From Thermosphaera aggregans DSM 11486 (GTDB lineage Archaea > Thermoproteota > Thermoprotei_A > Sulfolobales > Desulfurococcaceae): a stretch of 64,000 bases of DNA. The stretch spans positions 930,001 through 994,000 of the forward strand of contig NC_014160.1 of NCBI RefSeq assembly GCF_000092185.1, given 5' to 3'. Below are positions 28,369-36,419 of this stretch, piece after piece (the stretch's first letter is position 1; each line of letters opens with the position of its first letter). The position numbers and the translations under genes were made by a program. The notes beneath the pieces were generated by a model, which saw only the letters and a list, made by a program, of their open reading frames with translations, ran no database searches and was not told the DNA's origin.

Positions 28369-29922
28369 ATGGGTTATCCGAGCATTTTGCCTGCTCTCAC
28401 GCCATACCTGCTTGTTTTCGGAGCTTTCACGCTAGTGTTTTTCAAACTGCTTAACGCGGGAAAGGTGTTTTCAAGAATTTACGCTTTCGCATACGTTTTA
28501 ACCTCCCTAGTCTTCTCGGTTTCAACCTACTTAATGGTGAGGGATTCAGGCATCCTGTACTACGAGCTCGGGGGTTTCCCGCCACCGATAGGTATCACAT
28601 ATGTTGTCGACGAGTTTTCGGCTTTTCTAGGAGTTATTGTCACCGGGTTGGCTCTTCTCCTTTATCCTTTAATATTTGTCTTGCAACCTCGAAGCGACGA
28701 GTACTACTTAGCCCTATATCTCGGCTTGCTTGCGGGGTTCACCGGCGTGCTTTACACTGGGGACTTGTTCAACATGTTCGTAATGATGGAGGTGATGCTG
28801 GTTTCAACATACGGGCTTGTAGCTCTAGCAGGGTCTAAACAATCATATAAATCCGCCTTCGACTACGCCATGATTGCCGGGGTGGGAGGGCTCTTATTCT
28901 TCGCCGGCGCCGTCTTAATATATTTCGCAACGGGGACCCTAAGCCTTGGACACATGGGTTTAATAGAGCAGGGTTTCAACACGTGTTTCAAGGGTTTATC
29001 GGAGAAACCTGTGGAGGCCTTGCAGATCCTATCTCTTCTACTCTTCTGGGGGCTGGTTGTTGACGAGGCCTTGGTGCCACTGCATTTCTGGCTCCCACCA
29101 GCCTACTCCTCAGCCGGGCCGGTCACGGCATCATTGCTTGCGGGGGCTTCGGAAGGGGTTGCCTACTATGCGTTAGCCAGGATTGTATACACTGTTTTAA
29201 ACGGGTTGAACCCTATTTTGGAATACTCCTTGAGAATCCTGGGTACTGCCAGTATTTTAGTGGGGGGCGTGGGAGCCTTATACTCTAGGAGCCTCTCTCA
29301 GACAATATCGTACACTGTTGTAATGGACTCGGGCTACATGGCAATAGCATTATCCCTTGGACCTGCGGGTTTAAACGTGGCCTTAGCCTACATACTGGCT
29401 CACTCGATAGTCAAACCCCTCCTCTTCCTAATAGCAGGCTGGGTTAAGGGAGCGTATGGCACGGACTTGTTTGACAAGGTTGAAGGATCGCTCAGGTCTT
29501 CCAAAGTACTTCAAGCGGGATTGGTAACAGGGGCTGCCGCAGTTACGGGGTTGCCTCCTACAATATTTTTCATCGCCAAACTCGGTGTTTACGTGAATCT
29601 TTTCAACGCTTTAAACGGGGACTTGACCATTCCACTAGCTCTTTTTACATCACTCGTCGGTTCACTACTCGCCCTGACAGCCTTCCTCAAAGCAGTATCC
29701 GCGCTGGTTCTTTCTCCCCCGGGCGAGGGCTGGAAACCTGTTCCAACAATTCTTAAAGCATACCTGGTGTTGTTCACGGTTCTCACAATACTGTTAGGCA
29801 TTGTTTACGCTTTCACAATTGGACCGGTAGTCTCCTCCGCGTCGAACTCAATAGTTGCTGGAAGGAGTGATTACCTTTCAACGGTCAGCGGAATCTTGTT
29901 CTGCCGAGGTGGCTCAGCATGA
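28369..29922 (+). CDS. Antiporter-like membrane subunit (MrpD/NuoN/MbxH type)
   Basis: About 517 residues and roughly 14 membrane helices; proton/ion-translocating subunit of the complex encoded here. NMFVMMEVMLVSTYGLVAL keeps the conserved TM5 glutamate, and AHSIVKPLLFLIAG and IFFIAKLGVY keep later lysines. In helix 7, however, the usual G-x-K-A-xxx-PLHxWLP reads GLVVDEALVPLHFWLP, with Asp-Glu at the lysine place, and the helix 8 lysine is also absent (LAGASEGVAYYALAR). It overlaps the next gene by four bases. Confidence 0.92.
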   Translation: MGYPSILPALTPYLLVFGAFTLVFFKLLNAGKVFSRIYAFAYVLTSLVFSVSTYLMVRDSGILYYELGGFPPPIGITYVVDEFSAFLGVIVTGLALLLYPLIFVLQPRSDEYYLALYLGLLAGFTGVLYTGDLFNMFVMMEVMLVSTYGLVALAGSKQSYKSAFDYAMIAGVGGLLFFAGAVLIYFATGTLSLGHMGLIEQGFNTCFKGLSEKPVEALQILSLLLFWGLVVDEALVPLHFWLPPAYSSAGPVTASLLAGASEGVAYYALARIVYTVLNGLNPILEYSLRILGTASILVGGVGALYSRSLSQTISYTVVMDSGYMAIALSLGPAGLNVALAYILAHSIVKPLLFLIAGWVKGAYGTDLFDKVEGSLRSSKVLQAGLVTGAAAVTGLPPTIFFIAKLGVYVNLFNALNGDLTIPLALFTSLVGSLLALTAFLKAVSALVLSPPGEGWKPVPTILKAYLVLFTVLTILLGIVYAFTIGPVVSSASNSIVAGRSDYLSTVSGILFCRGGSA

Positions 29923-30938
29923 GCATACTGGATAAGCTTGTTAGATGGGCTCGTAGCAGGAGTATATGGATGATACACTACTGTTCCGCATGCGGGGCCG
30001 TCGAGTTCCCACCTCTCGTAATGTCCCCTCTAGACTGGGAGAGATATGGCTACATGCCTGCTCCAAGCCCAAGGCAGAGTGACCTCTACGTTGGAATGGG
30101 CTATTTAACGAAGAAAACTGTGAAGCTGTTTCTCAACATGTATAGGCAGGTTCCCGAGCCAAGGTTCGTTGCAGCAGGTTGCAACTGCACGGCAACGGGT
30201 GGATTGTACTGGGATAGCTACGCCACCTATAAGAGGCTTGACGAGTTCGTGGAGGTTGAGGGATGGGTTCCGGGATGCATGCCGATGCCTGATGACTACT
30301 TCAGCCTCTTAGAGCATTTGAGGAGGAAGATCGCCAGCACGAGGCTTGAAACACATGTCTCGAAAATAAGGCCCGATGCTTTTGAGAAAATAGCGAGATA
30401 CGAGGAGCTGGAGAAGCAGTGGCTTAAGGAGTACATGGATAAAGCTTCGAAACAGGCTGGTGAACAAGCCAACTATGCTTTTACCCCTTCATACCCGGAG
30501 TGCTACGAGGTCTCCAATAAGCATAAAATCTGTAAAACCAGTGTTGAGAAGGAGAGGTTGAGAACGGTTTTAAAAGAGCTTAAAGACCAAGGCTTCAGCC
30601 TCCTCATCAACATCAACGCGGTCGATTATCCCGAGAAAGGGGTTATTGAGCTATATTACGTTCTCGAAAACCCCGGCACGGGAGAGCAGAAATGGGTTAA
30701 AACCTTCACCCAGAGGTTAAGTCCGATCGTTGACAGCGTGCACGATATCTACCCGCTCGCGCTCTACATAGAGAGAGAGGTCTATGAGATGATGGGGGTT
30801 GAGTTCAGAAACCACCCCTCGCTTAGAAAGTGGATACTGGAGGGTAACTGGGAAGGGCCTCCGCCTCTCAGAAAGGATGTTGACACCGTAGGCTTCGTGG
30901 TTAAGGTAATGTATGGAGGCTACAAGTATGGGAGATAG
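29919..30938 (+). CDS. Fused NuoB-NuoC-like subunit (MbxJ-MbxK)
   Basis: 339 residues joining two peripheral-arm subunits. Residues 1-130 are the small-subunit/NuoB part with the proximal 4Fe-4S ligands in HYCSACGAVEF (CxxC), AAGCNCTATGG and VPGCMPMP. A charged helical linker (130-200) leads to the NuoC/MbhK part with VDSVHDIYPLALYIEREVYEMMGVEF near the end. In Pyrococcus MBH and MBX these are separate genes. Together they carry the electron entry and the interface with subunit L. ATGA overlap upstream and an overlap with the L gene downstream. Confidence 0.92.
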   Translation: MSILDKLVRWARSRSIWMIHYCSACGAVEFPPLVMSPLDWERYGYMPAPSPRQSDLYVGMGYLTKKTVKLFLNMYRQVPEPRFVAAGCNCTATGGLYWDSYATYKRLDEFVEVEGWVPGCMPMPDDYFSLLEHLRRKIASTRLETHVSKIRPDAFEKIARYEELEKQWLKEYMDKASKQAGEQANYAFTPSYPECYEVSNKHKICKTSVEKERLRTVLKELKDQGFSLLININAVDYPEKGVIELYYVLENPGTGEQKWVKTFTQRLSPIVDSVHDIYPLALYIEREVYEMMGVEFRNHPSLRKWILEGNWEGPPPLRKDVDTVGFVVKVMYGGYKYGR

Positions 30939-32031
30939 AGAATACCAGGTTGTCTACTTCGGCCCCCAGCATCCCGGGGCTCCGGGGAATATTGCCTACA
31001 AGCTGTGGCTAGATGGCGACAGGGTGGTTAAGGCCGAGGTCATCCCGGGATTCCTGCACAGGGGCTTCGAGAAGATGATGGAGAACAGGACCTGGGAGAT
31101 GAACGTTGCAATGAGCTACAGGTTCTGTGTTGAAGACCCTGATCACCTTGAAATCGCCTATTCTCTTGCTGTTGAAGACATTTACAGGGTTGAAATACCT
31201 GAAAACGCTAAATGGCTTCGGATGATACAGGCCGAGATGGGAAGGATAGCATCCCACCTCTTCTGGAGCCACTTCATAGGCGGAAGCGTTGGGTTGCGGA
31301 CGCCTGCATACTGGGCGGTAGTAGCGAGGGAGGAGATTTTAAAATGGTTTGCAAGGGTTTCAGGCCACAGGGTTTACCACAACTTCAGTGTACCGGGAGG
31401 TATCAGGTATGCTGTCCCTGAGAACTTTAAGGAGGATACGATGAGAGTTGTGGATTTCGTTGAGGAAAAGGCCTTAGATGTTGAGGAAGCTTTTCTCGGA
31501 AACAATGTTTTCAAAGCTAGGTTGAAGGGTGTTGGAAAGCTTACGGGGGAGGAGGCTTTAAACCTGGGGGTTACAGGACCCGTGTTAAGGGCTTCAGGCG
31601 TTAAGTATGATTTGAGGCTTAAAGCCCCCTATCTGAACTATGATAAGGTAAAATTCGAAGTACCTGTCACGAACTCCGGGGATTCTTACGATAGAGCTGT
31701 CGTGAGGTTTAAGGAAATACATGAATCCCTTTCAATAATAAAGCAGGCCCTAGAAGAGTTTAAACCCGGGGAGCCTCTCAGGGTTAAACTAGGGCTTACG
31801 GCTCCTATAGGGGAAGGAGTTGCCAGGGTTGAGTCAGCTAGAGGTGAATACATGATTCATATTGTGAGCCAGGGTGGTAGGAAGCCCTATAGGGTTAGGT
31901 TGAGGAGCATGTCAATGCCTCTTCTCACCACGGTGGTTGACCACATTATCTCGAAGGAGGAGGTGACGATAGCCGATTTTCCCGTAATCCTCGCATCCCT
32001 GGATCCATGTGCACCAGACCTTGATAGGTGA
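30928..32031 (+). CDS. NuoD/hydrogenase-large-subunit homologue (MbxL-like)
   Basis: About 367 residues. FGPQHPGAPGNIAYKLWLDGD and GFLHRGFEKMMENRTW identify the NuoD/group 4 large subunit. Hydrogenases bind Ni through two CxxC pairs; here the N-terminal site reads RFCVEDPDH (C..D) and the C-terminal site reads DPCAPDLDR (C..D), so one cysteine of each pair is replaced by aspartate. This agrees with MBX/MBS sulfane reductase and rules against H2 activation. The ATG at 30928 has GGAGG eight bases upstream; an in-frame ATG at 30913 is inside the previous gene. Confidence 0.93.
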   Translation: MGDREYQVVYFGPQHPGAPGNIAYKLWLDGDRVVKAEVIPGFLHRGFEKMMENRTWEMNVAMSYRFCVEDPDHLEIAYSLAVEDIYRVEIPENAKWLRMIQAEMGRIASHLFWSHFIGGSVGLRTPAYWAVVAREEILKWFARVSGHRVYHNFSVPGGIRYAVPENFKEDTMRVVDFVEEKALDVEEAFLGNNVFKARLKGVGKLTGEEALNLGVTGPVLRASGVKYDLRLKAPYLNYDKVKFEVPVTNSGDSYDRAVVRFKEIHESLSIIKQALEEFKPGEPLRVKLGLTAPIGEGVARVESARGEYMIHIVSQGGRKPYRVRLRSMSMPLLTTVVDHIISKEEVTIADFPVILASLDPCAPDLDR

Positions 32032-32036
32032 GGCTT

Positions 32037-32519
32037 ATGGTTCTGCCGACCCTTGCTAAGTCACTCAAACACCTCGCCAAGAATCCCTACACTCGCTTGG
32101 TCCCCAGGAAGTCCAGCCCGTTTAAAACAGACAGTATCAGGGGAGCCCACCTCCTAGACATGTCCAAGTGCACCGGTTGTAGCATGTGCCAGCAGGTCTG
32201 CCCAGCAGCATGTATTGACATGGTTGTTGTCGAGGGCGATTACTCTCAGAACCCTAGAAAGAGGTTTCCACGAATAGACCATTCAAAGTGTACTTTCTGC
32301 GGACTCTGTGTTGAGTACTGTCCTGTAGCAGCCCTCTCGATGACCACTGTGACAGGCTATGAGCTGTTCACGACAAACAAGGATAGTACTCTTAAGCAGC
32401 CACATCAGCTCAAAGAGTCTACGGGGAAGGTGACGGTAACCAAGGAATTGTTCACAGTAGCTTACAGGAGTGGCATTGTTTCGAGGGAGAAATCCGTGGG
32501 TATTGGAGGTGAGCGGTGA
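32037..32519 (+). CDS. Two-cluster ferredoxin subunit (NuoI/MbxN-like)
   Basis: About 160 residues with two classical 4Fe-4S motifs, CTGCSMCQQVCP and CTFCGLCVEYCP, framing a short spacer. As NuoI/MbhN it passes electrons from ferredoxin to the NuoB-like cluster. The C-terminal 50 residues are a tail typical of group 4 complexes. ATG 32037 follows GGTGA; GTG 32028 is an alternative. It overlaps the next gene start. Confidence 0.94.
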   Translation: MVLPTLAKSLKHLAKNPYTRLVPRKSSPFKTDSIRGAHLLDMSKCTGCSMCQQVCPAACIDMVVVEGDYSQNPRKRFPRIDHSKCTFCGLCVEYCPVAALSMTTVTGYELFTTNKDSTLKQPHQLKESTGKVTVTKELFTVAYRSGIVSREKSVGIGGER

Positions 32520-32800
32520 TGGTCGCGCTCGAAGCTCTTGAATCCATTCTTCCATTCCTCACGGGATTGTTCACTCTGGCAATGGTTATATATACTCTAA
32601 GAGTTTTCACGTCGAGAAACCTGGGGGACGCCGTCTTGGCGATTGATGCTTTAACGGTAGATCTCATCGTGTTAATGATCCTTGTCGCCCTACACTACAG
32701 GTCTCCGTACCTGCTGATAGGGGTGATACCGCTGGCTGCATGGATACTTATCCTTGACCTTGCTGTCGCACGATACTTGGAGAAGAGGTGGGTTAAGTGA
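32519..32800 (+). CDS. MrpF/MnhF-like membrane subunit
   Basis: 93 residues, three hydrophobic helices, with SRNLGDAVLAIDALTVDLIVL corresponding to the MrpF signature (usually R-G-P-x-x-x-D-R). Part of the sodium/proton-exchange module that the MBH/MBX complexes share with Mrp antiporters. Starts overlap: GTG 32516 or ATG 32519, behind GGAGGTGA. Confidence 0.88.
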   Translation: MVALEALESILPFLTGLFTLAMVIYTLRVFTSRNLGDAVLAIDALTVDLIVLMILVALHYRSPYLLIGVIPLAAWILILDLAVARYLEKRWVK

Positions 32801-33171
32801 TAGATGCCTTACTATTCTACCTCGGAATCGCACTAGTCTTTGTCGGCGGGGTAATGGATATAATCGCATCCATAGGGTTCTTCAAGTTGAAGGATTTCTA
32901 CACTAGGCTCCACGCCGCCACAATCGGGTCCATGGGAGGAGGGTTCTACCCATTAATAGGGATAGCCATAGCTGTCCTAGGGCTCGATGTAGAATTTTGG
33001 TTTAAAGCCATCTTCTCAGGCATCGCCCTCGTCGGGGCAGCCATCATCGCCCTCGGAGTTCCGGCGGGCACTCATGCCCTTGCAAGAGGAGTATACAGGT
33101 CGCGGGAGGCTGAACCAAGCGTGGTAGTGGATAGGTTGAGGGAGGATTTGGAGAGAGGTGGTAGGCGTTGA
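32797..33171 (+). CDS. MrpG/MnhG-like membrane subunit
   Basis: 124 residues with three helices and the MrpG pattern ASIGFFKLKDFYTRLHAATIG. A charged C-terminal tail of about 30 residues follows. GTG start overlaps the preceding gene, and its stop overlaps the next start, as throughout this operon. Confidence 0.9.
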   Translation: MIDALLFYLGIALVFVGGVMDIIASIGFFKLKDFYTRLHAATIGSMGGGFYPLIGIAIAVLGLDVEFWFKAIFSGIALVGAAIIALGVPAGTHALARGVYRSREAEPSVVVDRLREDLERGGRR

Positions 33172-33416
33172 TGATTCTTTTCCTTGCCGCGGTGGCTACA
33201 ACTCTCGCTCTAATATCCACCATAGTGGTTGTTCACGAGAAAGATGTTGCCAAGGCCGTGGTGTTAACGGGAGTGGAATCCGTTTTCTACGCTCTTGCAC
33301 TGTCTATTTTCCTAGCCCCAGACCTGCTCATAGCTTACGTTGCAATAGGGCTGGGGTTGAACACGATTATTCTCTTATACGTGTTATCGAAGGGTGAGAG
33401 ATATGAAGAGGCTTGA
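33171..33416 (+). CDS. DUF4040-type subunit (MbxD/MrpB N-like)
   Basis: About 81 residues, two or three helices. KDVAKAVVLTGVESVFYALA and the end LLIAYVAIGLGLNTIILLYVL match the small DUF4040 subunit that is MbhD/MbxD in group 4 complexes. Overlaps both neighbours by a few bases. Confidence 0.84.
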   Translation: MILFLAAVATTLALISTIVVVHEKDVAKAVVLTGVESVFYALALSIFLAPDLLIAYVAIGLGLNTIILLYVLSKGERYEEA

Positions 33417-34188
33417 GCTTCTACTCCCAGTTGCCATAGGTATCGGGATATTCACACTAGCTTACTCTCTCGGTCTGCTTAACCCTGAAAGAGAGCTTAC
33501 AGGCTTGGCCAAAACACTTCTCACAACCATCCCGGATGAAAGCTCGGTTTTCACATCCAAGAGTTTCGAAGTGGTTACAGCGGTTATATGGGATCAAAGA
33601 GGGTTTGACACTTTTTTCGAGACGAGTGTTTTGTTCTTAGCGATAATAGCATCACTCTCCATAATAGGTAGGGATGGGCTGGTGAACACTGGGAGGCAGA
33701 CCTCCACAGTGATAGTTAGGCTAATCTCCAGGATAATGGCACCGGTGATAGTGGTTGTAAGCATATCAGTAGCAATCCACGGCCACGTAACGCCCGGAGG
33801 CGGGTTCCAAGGGGGTGCAGTATTCGTAGTCGCCCCATTAATTGTAATGCTTGCCTTTTCAAGCCATCGGTTAAGCCTCCATGGATTCAGGAGCGATAGG
33901 CTTCTATTCTTAAGAGCCCTCGGAGTATCATTGATCGGGGTAACAGGCTTACTGCCTGTAATATACTCTCGAGCTGTAGATGTTAACGCATACCTCTTCC
34001 AGAACCTGGGGAAGCCTGGGGCAGACTTTACCTATCCAGCAGTGGTTGATACACAGGTTTTTAAAATCCTACTGTCGGGTTCCCTAATAATCTATAATAT
34101 CGCAGAATACCTGGCGGTTCTAACCGGGTTCACCCTCACTCTTTACTACTTAATGATAGAGTTTGAGAAGGGAGGTGTTGCCGAGTGA
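33403..34188 (+). CDS. MrpB/MnhB-like subunit (MbxE+F type)
   Basis: About 261 residues: an N-terminal helix and soluble loop like MbhE, then a MnhB domain with HGHVTPGGGFQGGAV, the defining MrpB motif, and further helices. Thus MbhE- and MbhF-like parts occur in one chain. ATG 33403 is preceded by GGTGA; GTG 33394 is possible. Confidence 0.88.
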   Translation: MKRLELLLPVAIGIGIFTLAYSLGLLNPERELTGLAKTLLTTIPDESSVFTSKSFEVVTAVIWDQRGFDTFFETSVLFLAIIASLSIIGRDGLVNTGRQTSTVIVRLISRIMAPVIVVVSISVAIHGHVTPGGGFQGGAVFVVAPLIVMLAFSSHRLSLHGFRSDRLLFLRALGVSLIGVTGLLPVIYSRAVDVNAYLFQNLGKPGADFTYPAVVDTQVFKILLSGSLIIYNIAEYLAVLTGFTLTLYYLMIEFEKGGVAE

Positions 34189-34595
34189 TCGAGGAGATTC
34201 TATGGTATTACATAGGCTTAACAGTATCTTTGACAATAGGCTTTTCCATTTACGGCATAGCGTCCAGGCCTCACCTTGTTAAGAAGATAGCATTGTTCAC
34301 AATCCTTGGAGACGCGATTTACATGCTCCTGGTCTATTTAGGTTACACGTTAACCTCCACCAACCCGCCAGTATATCCTGGCGGAAGTCTCGAAAACCCT
34401 GTTTTCCCGACGCAGAGCCAGCTAATATTGTTTGCGTCTAGGAGTGTGGACCCTTTACCCCAGGTTCTTATCGTGACAGCGATCGTTATCGGGTTCGCGG
34501 CTCTACTACTTCTCGCGTCAATCTCCATCAAGATTGCGAAAGAGTATGGCTCTTTGATGGTGACAAGATTGAAGGAGGGTGAGAGCGTTGAGTAA
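34185..34595 (+). CDS. MrpC/NuoK-like subunit
   Basis: 136 residues, three helices, carrying DPLPQVLIVTAIVIGFA, the hallmark of MrpC/MnhC (related to NuoK). Longer than usual between helices 2 and 3, with a proline-rich loop (NPPVYPGGSLENPVF) facing outside. GTG start overlapping MrpB-like stop. Confidence 0.9.
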   Translation: MIEEILWYYIGLTVSLTIGFSIYGIASRPHLVKKIALFTILGDAIYMLLVYLGYTLTSTNPPVYPGGSLENPVFPTQSQLILFASRSVDPLPQVLIVTAIVIGFAALLLLASISIKIAKEYGSLMVTRLKEGESVE

Positions 34596-35088
34596 GGTTT
34601 CGATCGTAGTCTTCACCATACTACTAGCCCTGATATACTTGGTTTACACTGGCTCCTACGGGTTGTTAGAGATTATGATAGCCTTGCTCACCGGGTTAGG
34701 TGTTTCACTGCTTTTTGCACAAGACCTTGTTAGGAATACTTGGAAGCTCTCATTGACAAGGTTTATGAGGGCTGTCGCCTACCTCGCCAAATACTTCACT
34801 GTCATAGAGGCTCGGGCTCACTGGGGGGTTGTAAAACTCATTCTCAAGCCTGGCGCAGAGTATAGGCCTGGCATTGTTAGAGTGCCGTATGGAGTTAATA
34901 GCGAGTACTCAATCGTATCAATAGCGAACTCCATAACTAACACTCCCGGCACTGTTGTGGTTGATATTGACGAGGACAGGAAATTCTTTTACGTCCACTG
35001 GATTGACGTCCAGGCTTTCGACGACCAGGATGCTAGGAGAGCTGTTTCAGAGGTGTTTGAGAAAGAATTATCTAGGATTTTCGAGTAG
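34588..35088 (+). CDS. MrpE/MnhE-like subunit
   Basis: About 166 residues: two N-terminal helices, then a soluble domain with ILKPGAEYRPGIVRVPY and NSITNTPGTVVVDIDEDRKFFYVHWIDV, the MrpE core. TTG 34588 behind GGAGGGTGAG is favoured; GTG 34579 would place the ribosome site inside the gene. Confidence 0.88.
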   Translation: MSKVSIVVFTILLALIYLVYTGSYGLLEIMIALLTGLGVSLLFAQDLVRNTWKLSLTRFMRAVAYLAKYFTVIEARAHWGVVKLILKPGAEYRPGIVRVPYGVNSEYSIVSIANSITNTPGTVVVDIDEDRKFFYVHWIDVQAFDDQDARRAVSEVFEKELSRIFE

Positions 35089-35097
35089 GTGGTTGAG

Positions 35098-35439
35098 ATG
35101 GACGTGTACGAGTTCACCTTGATATACACTGGGCTTGCAGCCCTCACGGGGCTTACAGTATATCTTGTGTTCTATACACTCTTCCAGAGGCTCGTGGCTT
35201 CGAAGACGCCTGAGCAGAGAGATGAGGTTTCCGGTTTAATCGTTATGGGAGGCTTTATTGTTAAGGAACCCCCGAGGCTCTCAGCATTAAGAATTCTCAA
35301 AGATATTTTCAAGAGGAGCCTGGGGAGGAGTACGATTCTAAGGGTTGAAACCATCAGCAGGGAGATTAGCACATGGTATATTCTAGCTCTTATTTTCCTC
35401 GCAAGCCTCGTGATTACAGCTGTAATCCTGAGGTGGTGA
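35098..35439 (+). CDS. Unassigned subunit with helix at each end
   Basis: About 113 residues. One membrane helix near each end (IYTGLAALTGLTVYLVFYTLF and WYILALIFLASLVITAVIL) enclose a basic soluble stretch. Not an Mrp or Nuo subunit I know by sequence; in size and position it corresponds to MbhI-type linker subunits. Between MrpE- and NuoH-like genes with no gaps, so it is very likely part of the complex. Confidence 0.68.
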   Translation: MDVYEFTLIYTGLAALTGLTVYLVFYTLFQRLVASKTPEQRDEVSGLIVMGGFIVKEPPRLSALRILKDIFKRSLGRSTILRVETISREISTWYILALIFLASLVITAVILRW

Positions 35440-35442
35440 TGA

Positions 35443-36417
35443 ATGAGTAGTGTTCTAAACCTTTTGATCCAAGCATTGGTCTACCCGGGACTCGCGTTCA
35501 CTATAATGCTCATAATATTCACTCAGTGGATTGCTAGGAAACTATCCGCTAGAATACAGTTCAGGAGAGGCCCTGTCTACGCGGGCCCTGCCGGGCTCCT
35601 CCAACCTCTTGCTGACCTCTTAAAGCTAGTGGCTAAGAGAGACATGGTTAACAAGTACTCACTAACCCGTAGCCCATTGCTTGCAGTAAGCCTCGGCATA
35701 GGCGTGTTAATTACTGTACAGCTCGCGCTCCCCGTGGCTTACAGCCCGATTTATGCAAGATACGATGCCATAGCGGTGCTCTACTTCCTTCTCATAGCTC
35801 CCTTTGCAATAGCTTACCTCGCAGTCGCACACCCTAATCCTTACACTACAATCGGTGCTGCCAGGTTCCTCGCAGTGCTCGCTGTCTCAGAGCCTGTGTT
35901 CGCAGCATCTCTTCTCGTACCCTTGATAATCGCCTCGAGAAATGGAGGCGAGTTCAGCATTTACCTCACATCTCTTAGGGCGGCAAGTGTTTGGACAGCC
36001 GGGTTCTCGGAGTCTCTTGCAATGATCCTTTCAACCATATCAGCTTTTATAGGGATGCTTGGCGTCCTCATGGCCAAGCCCTTCGACACTGCAGAAGCGG
36101 AGTCTGAAATATACTGGGGAGTCTTCACAGAGCTCGGCGGTCCCCGGCTCGCACTAGGCTTCTTCCTGAAGTTTGCTGAAAGAATAGTGATACCGATGCT
36201 ATTCGCGGTATTATTTCTCGGAGGCGTATGGCCTGCCGATCCTTTCAACTGGGCGGCTTCAGCGCTCGTGGTTTACTTGAAAACTATCATAGTTTTCTCA
36301 ATCATAGTGGTGGTTGACTCGATTCTCCCGAGGTATAAACCGGAGCAGGCTGTGAGTTTCATGTTGAAATATGCTTACCCGGTGGCAATAGCAGCAATTA
36401 TTTTATCGCTAATATAG
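35443..36417 (+). CDS. NuoH-like membrane anchor (MbxM)
   Basis: 324 residues, eight helices. SARIQFRRGPVYAGPAGLLQ and AKPFDTAEAESEI are the quinone-site-like loops typical of NuoH and group 4 hydrogenase M subunits; it couples the peripheral arm to the ion-pumping arm. Last gene of the operon. Its stop is two bases from the stop of the convergent deoxyhypusine synthase. Confidence 0.94.
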   Translation: MSSVLNLLIQALVYPGLAFTIMLIIFTQWIARKLSARIQFRRGPVYAGPAGLLQPLADLLKLVAKRDMVNKYSLTRSPLLAVSLGIGVLITVQLALPVAYSPIYARYDAIAVLYFLLIAPFAIAYLAVAHPNPYTTIGAARFLAVLAVSEPVFAASLLVPLIIASRNGGEFSIYLTSLRAASVWTAGFSESLAMILSTISAFIGMLGVLMAKPFDTAEAESEIYWGVFTELGGPRLALGFFLKFAERIVIPMLFAVLFLGGVWPADPFNWAASALVVYLKTIIVFSIIVVVDSILPRYKPEQAVSFMLKYAYPVAIAAIILSLI

Positions 36418-36419
36418 TC

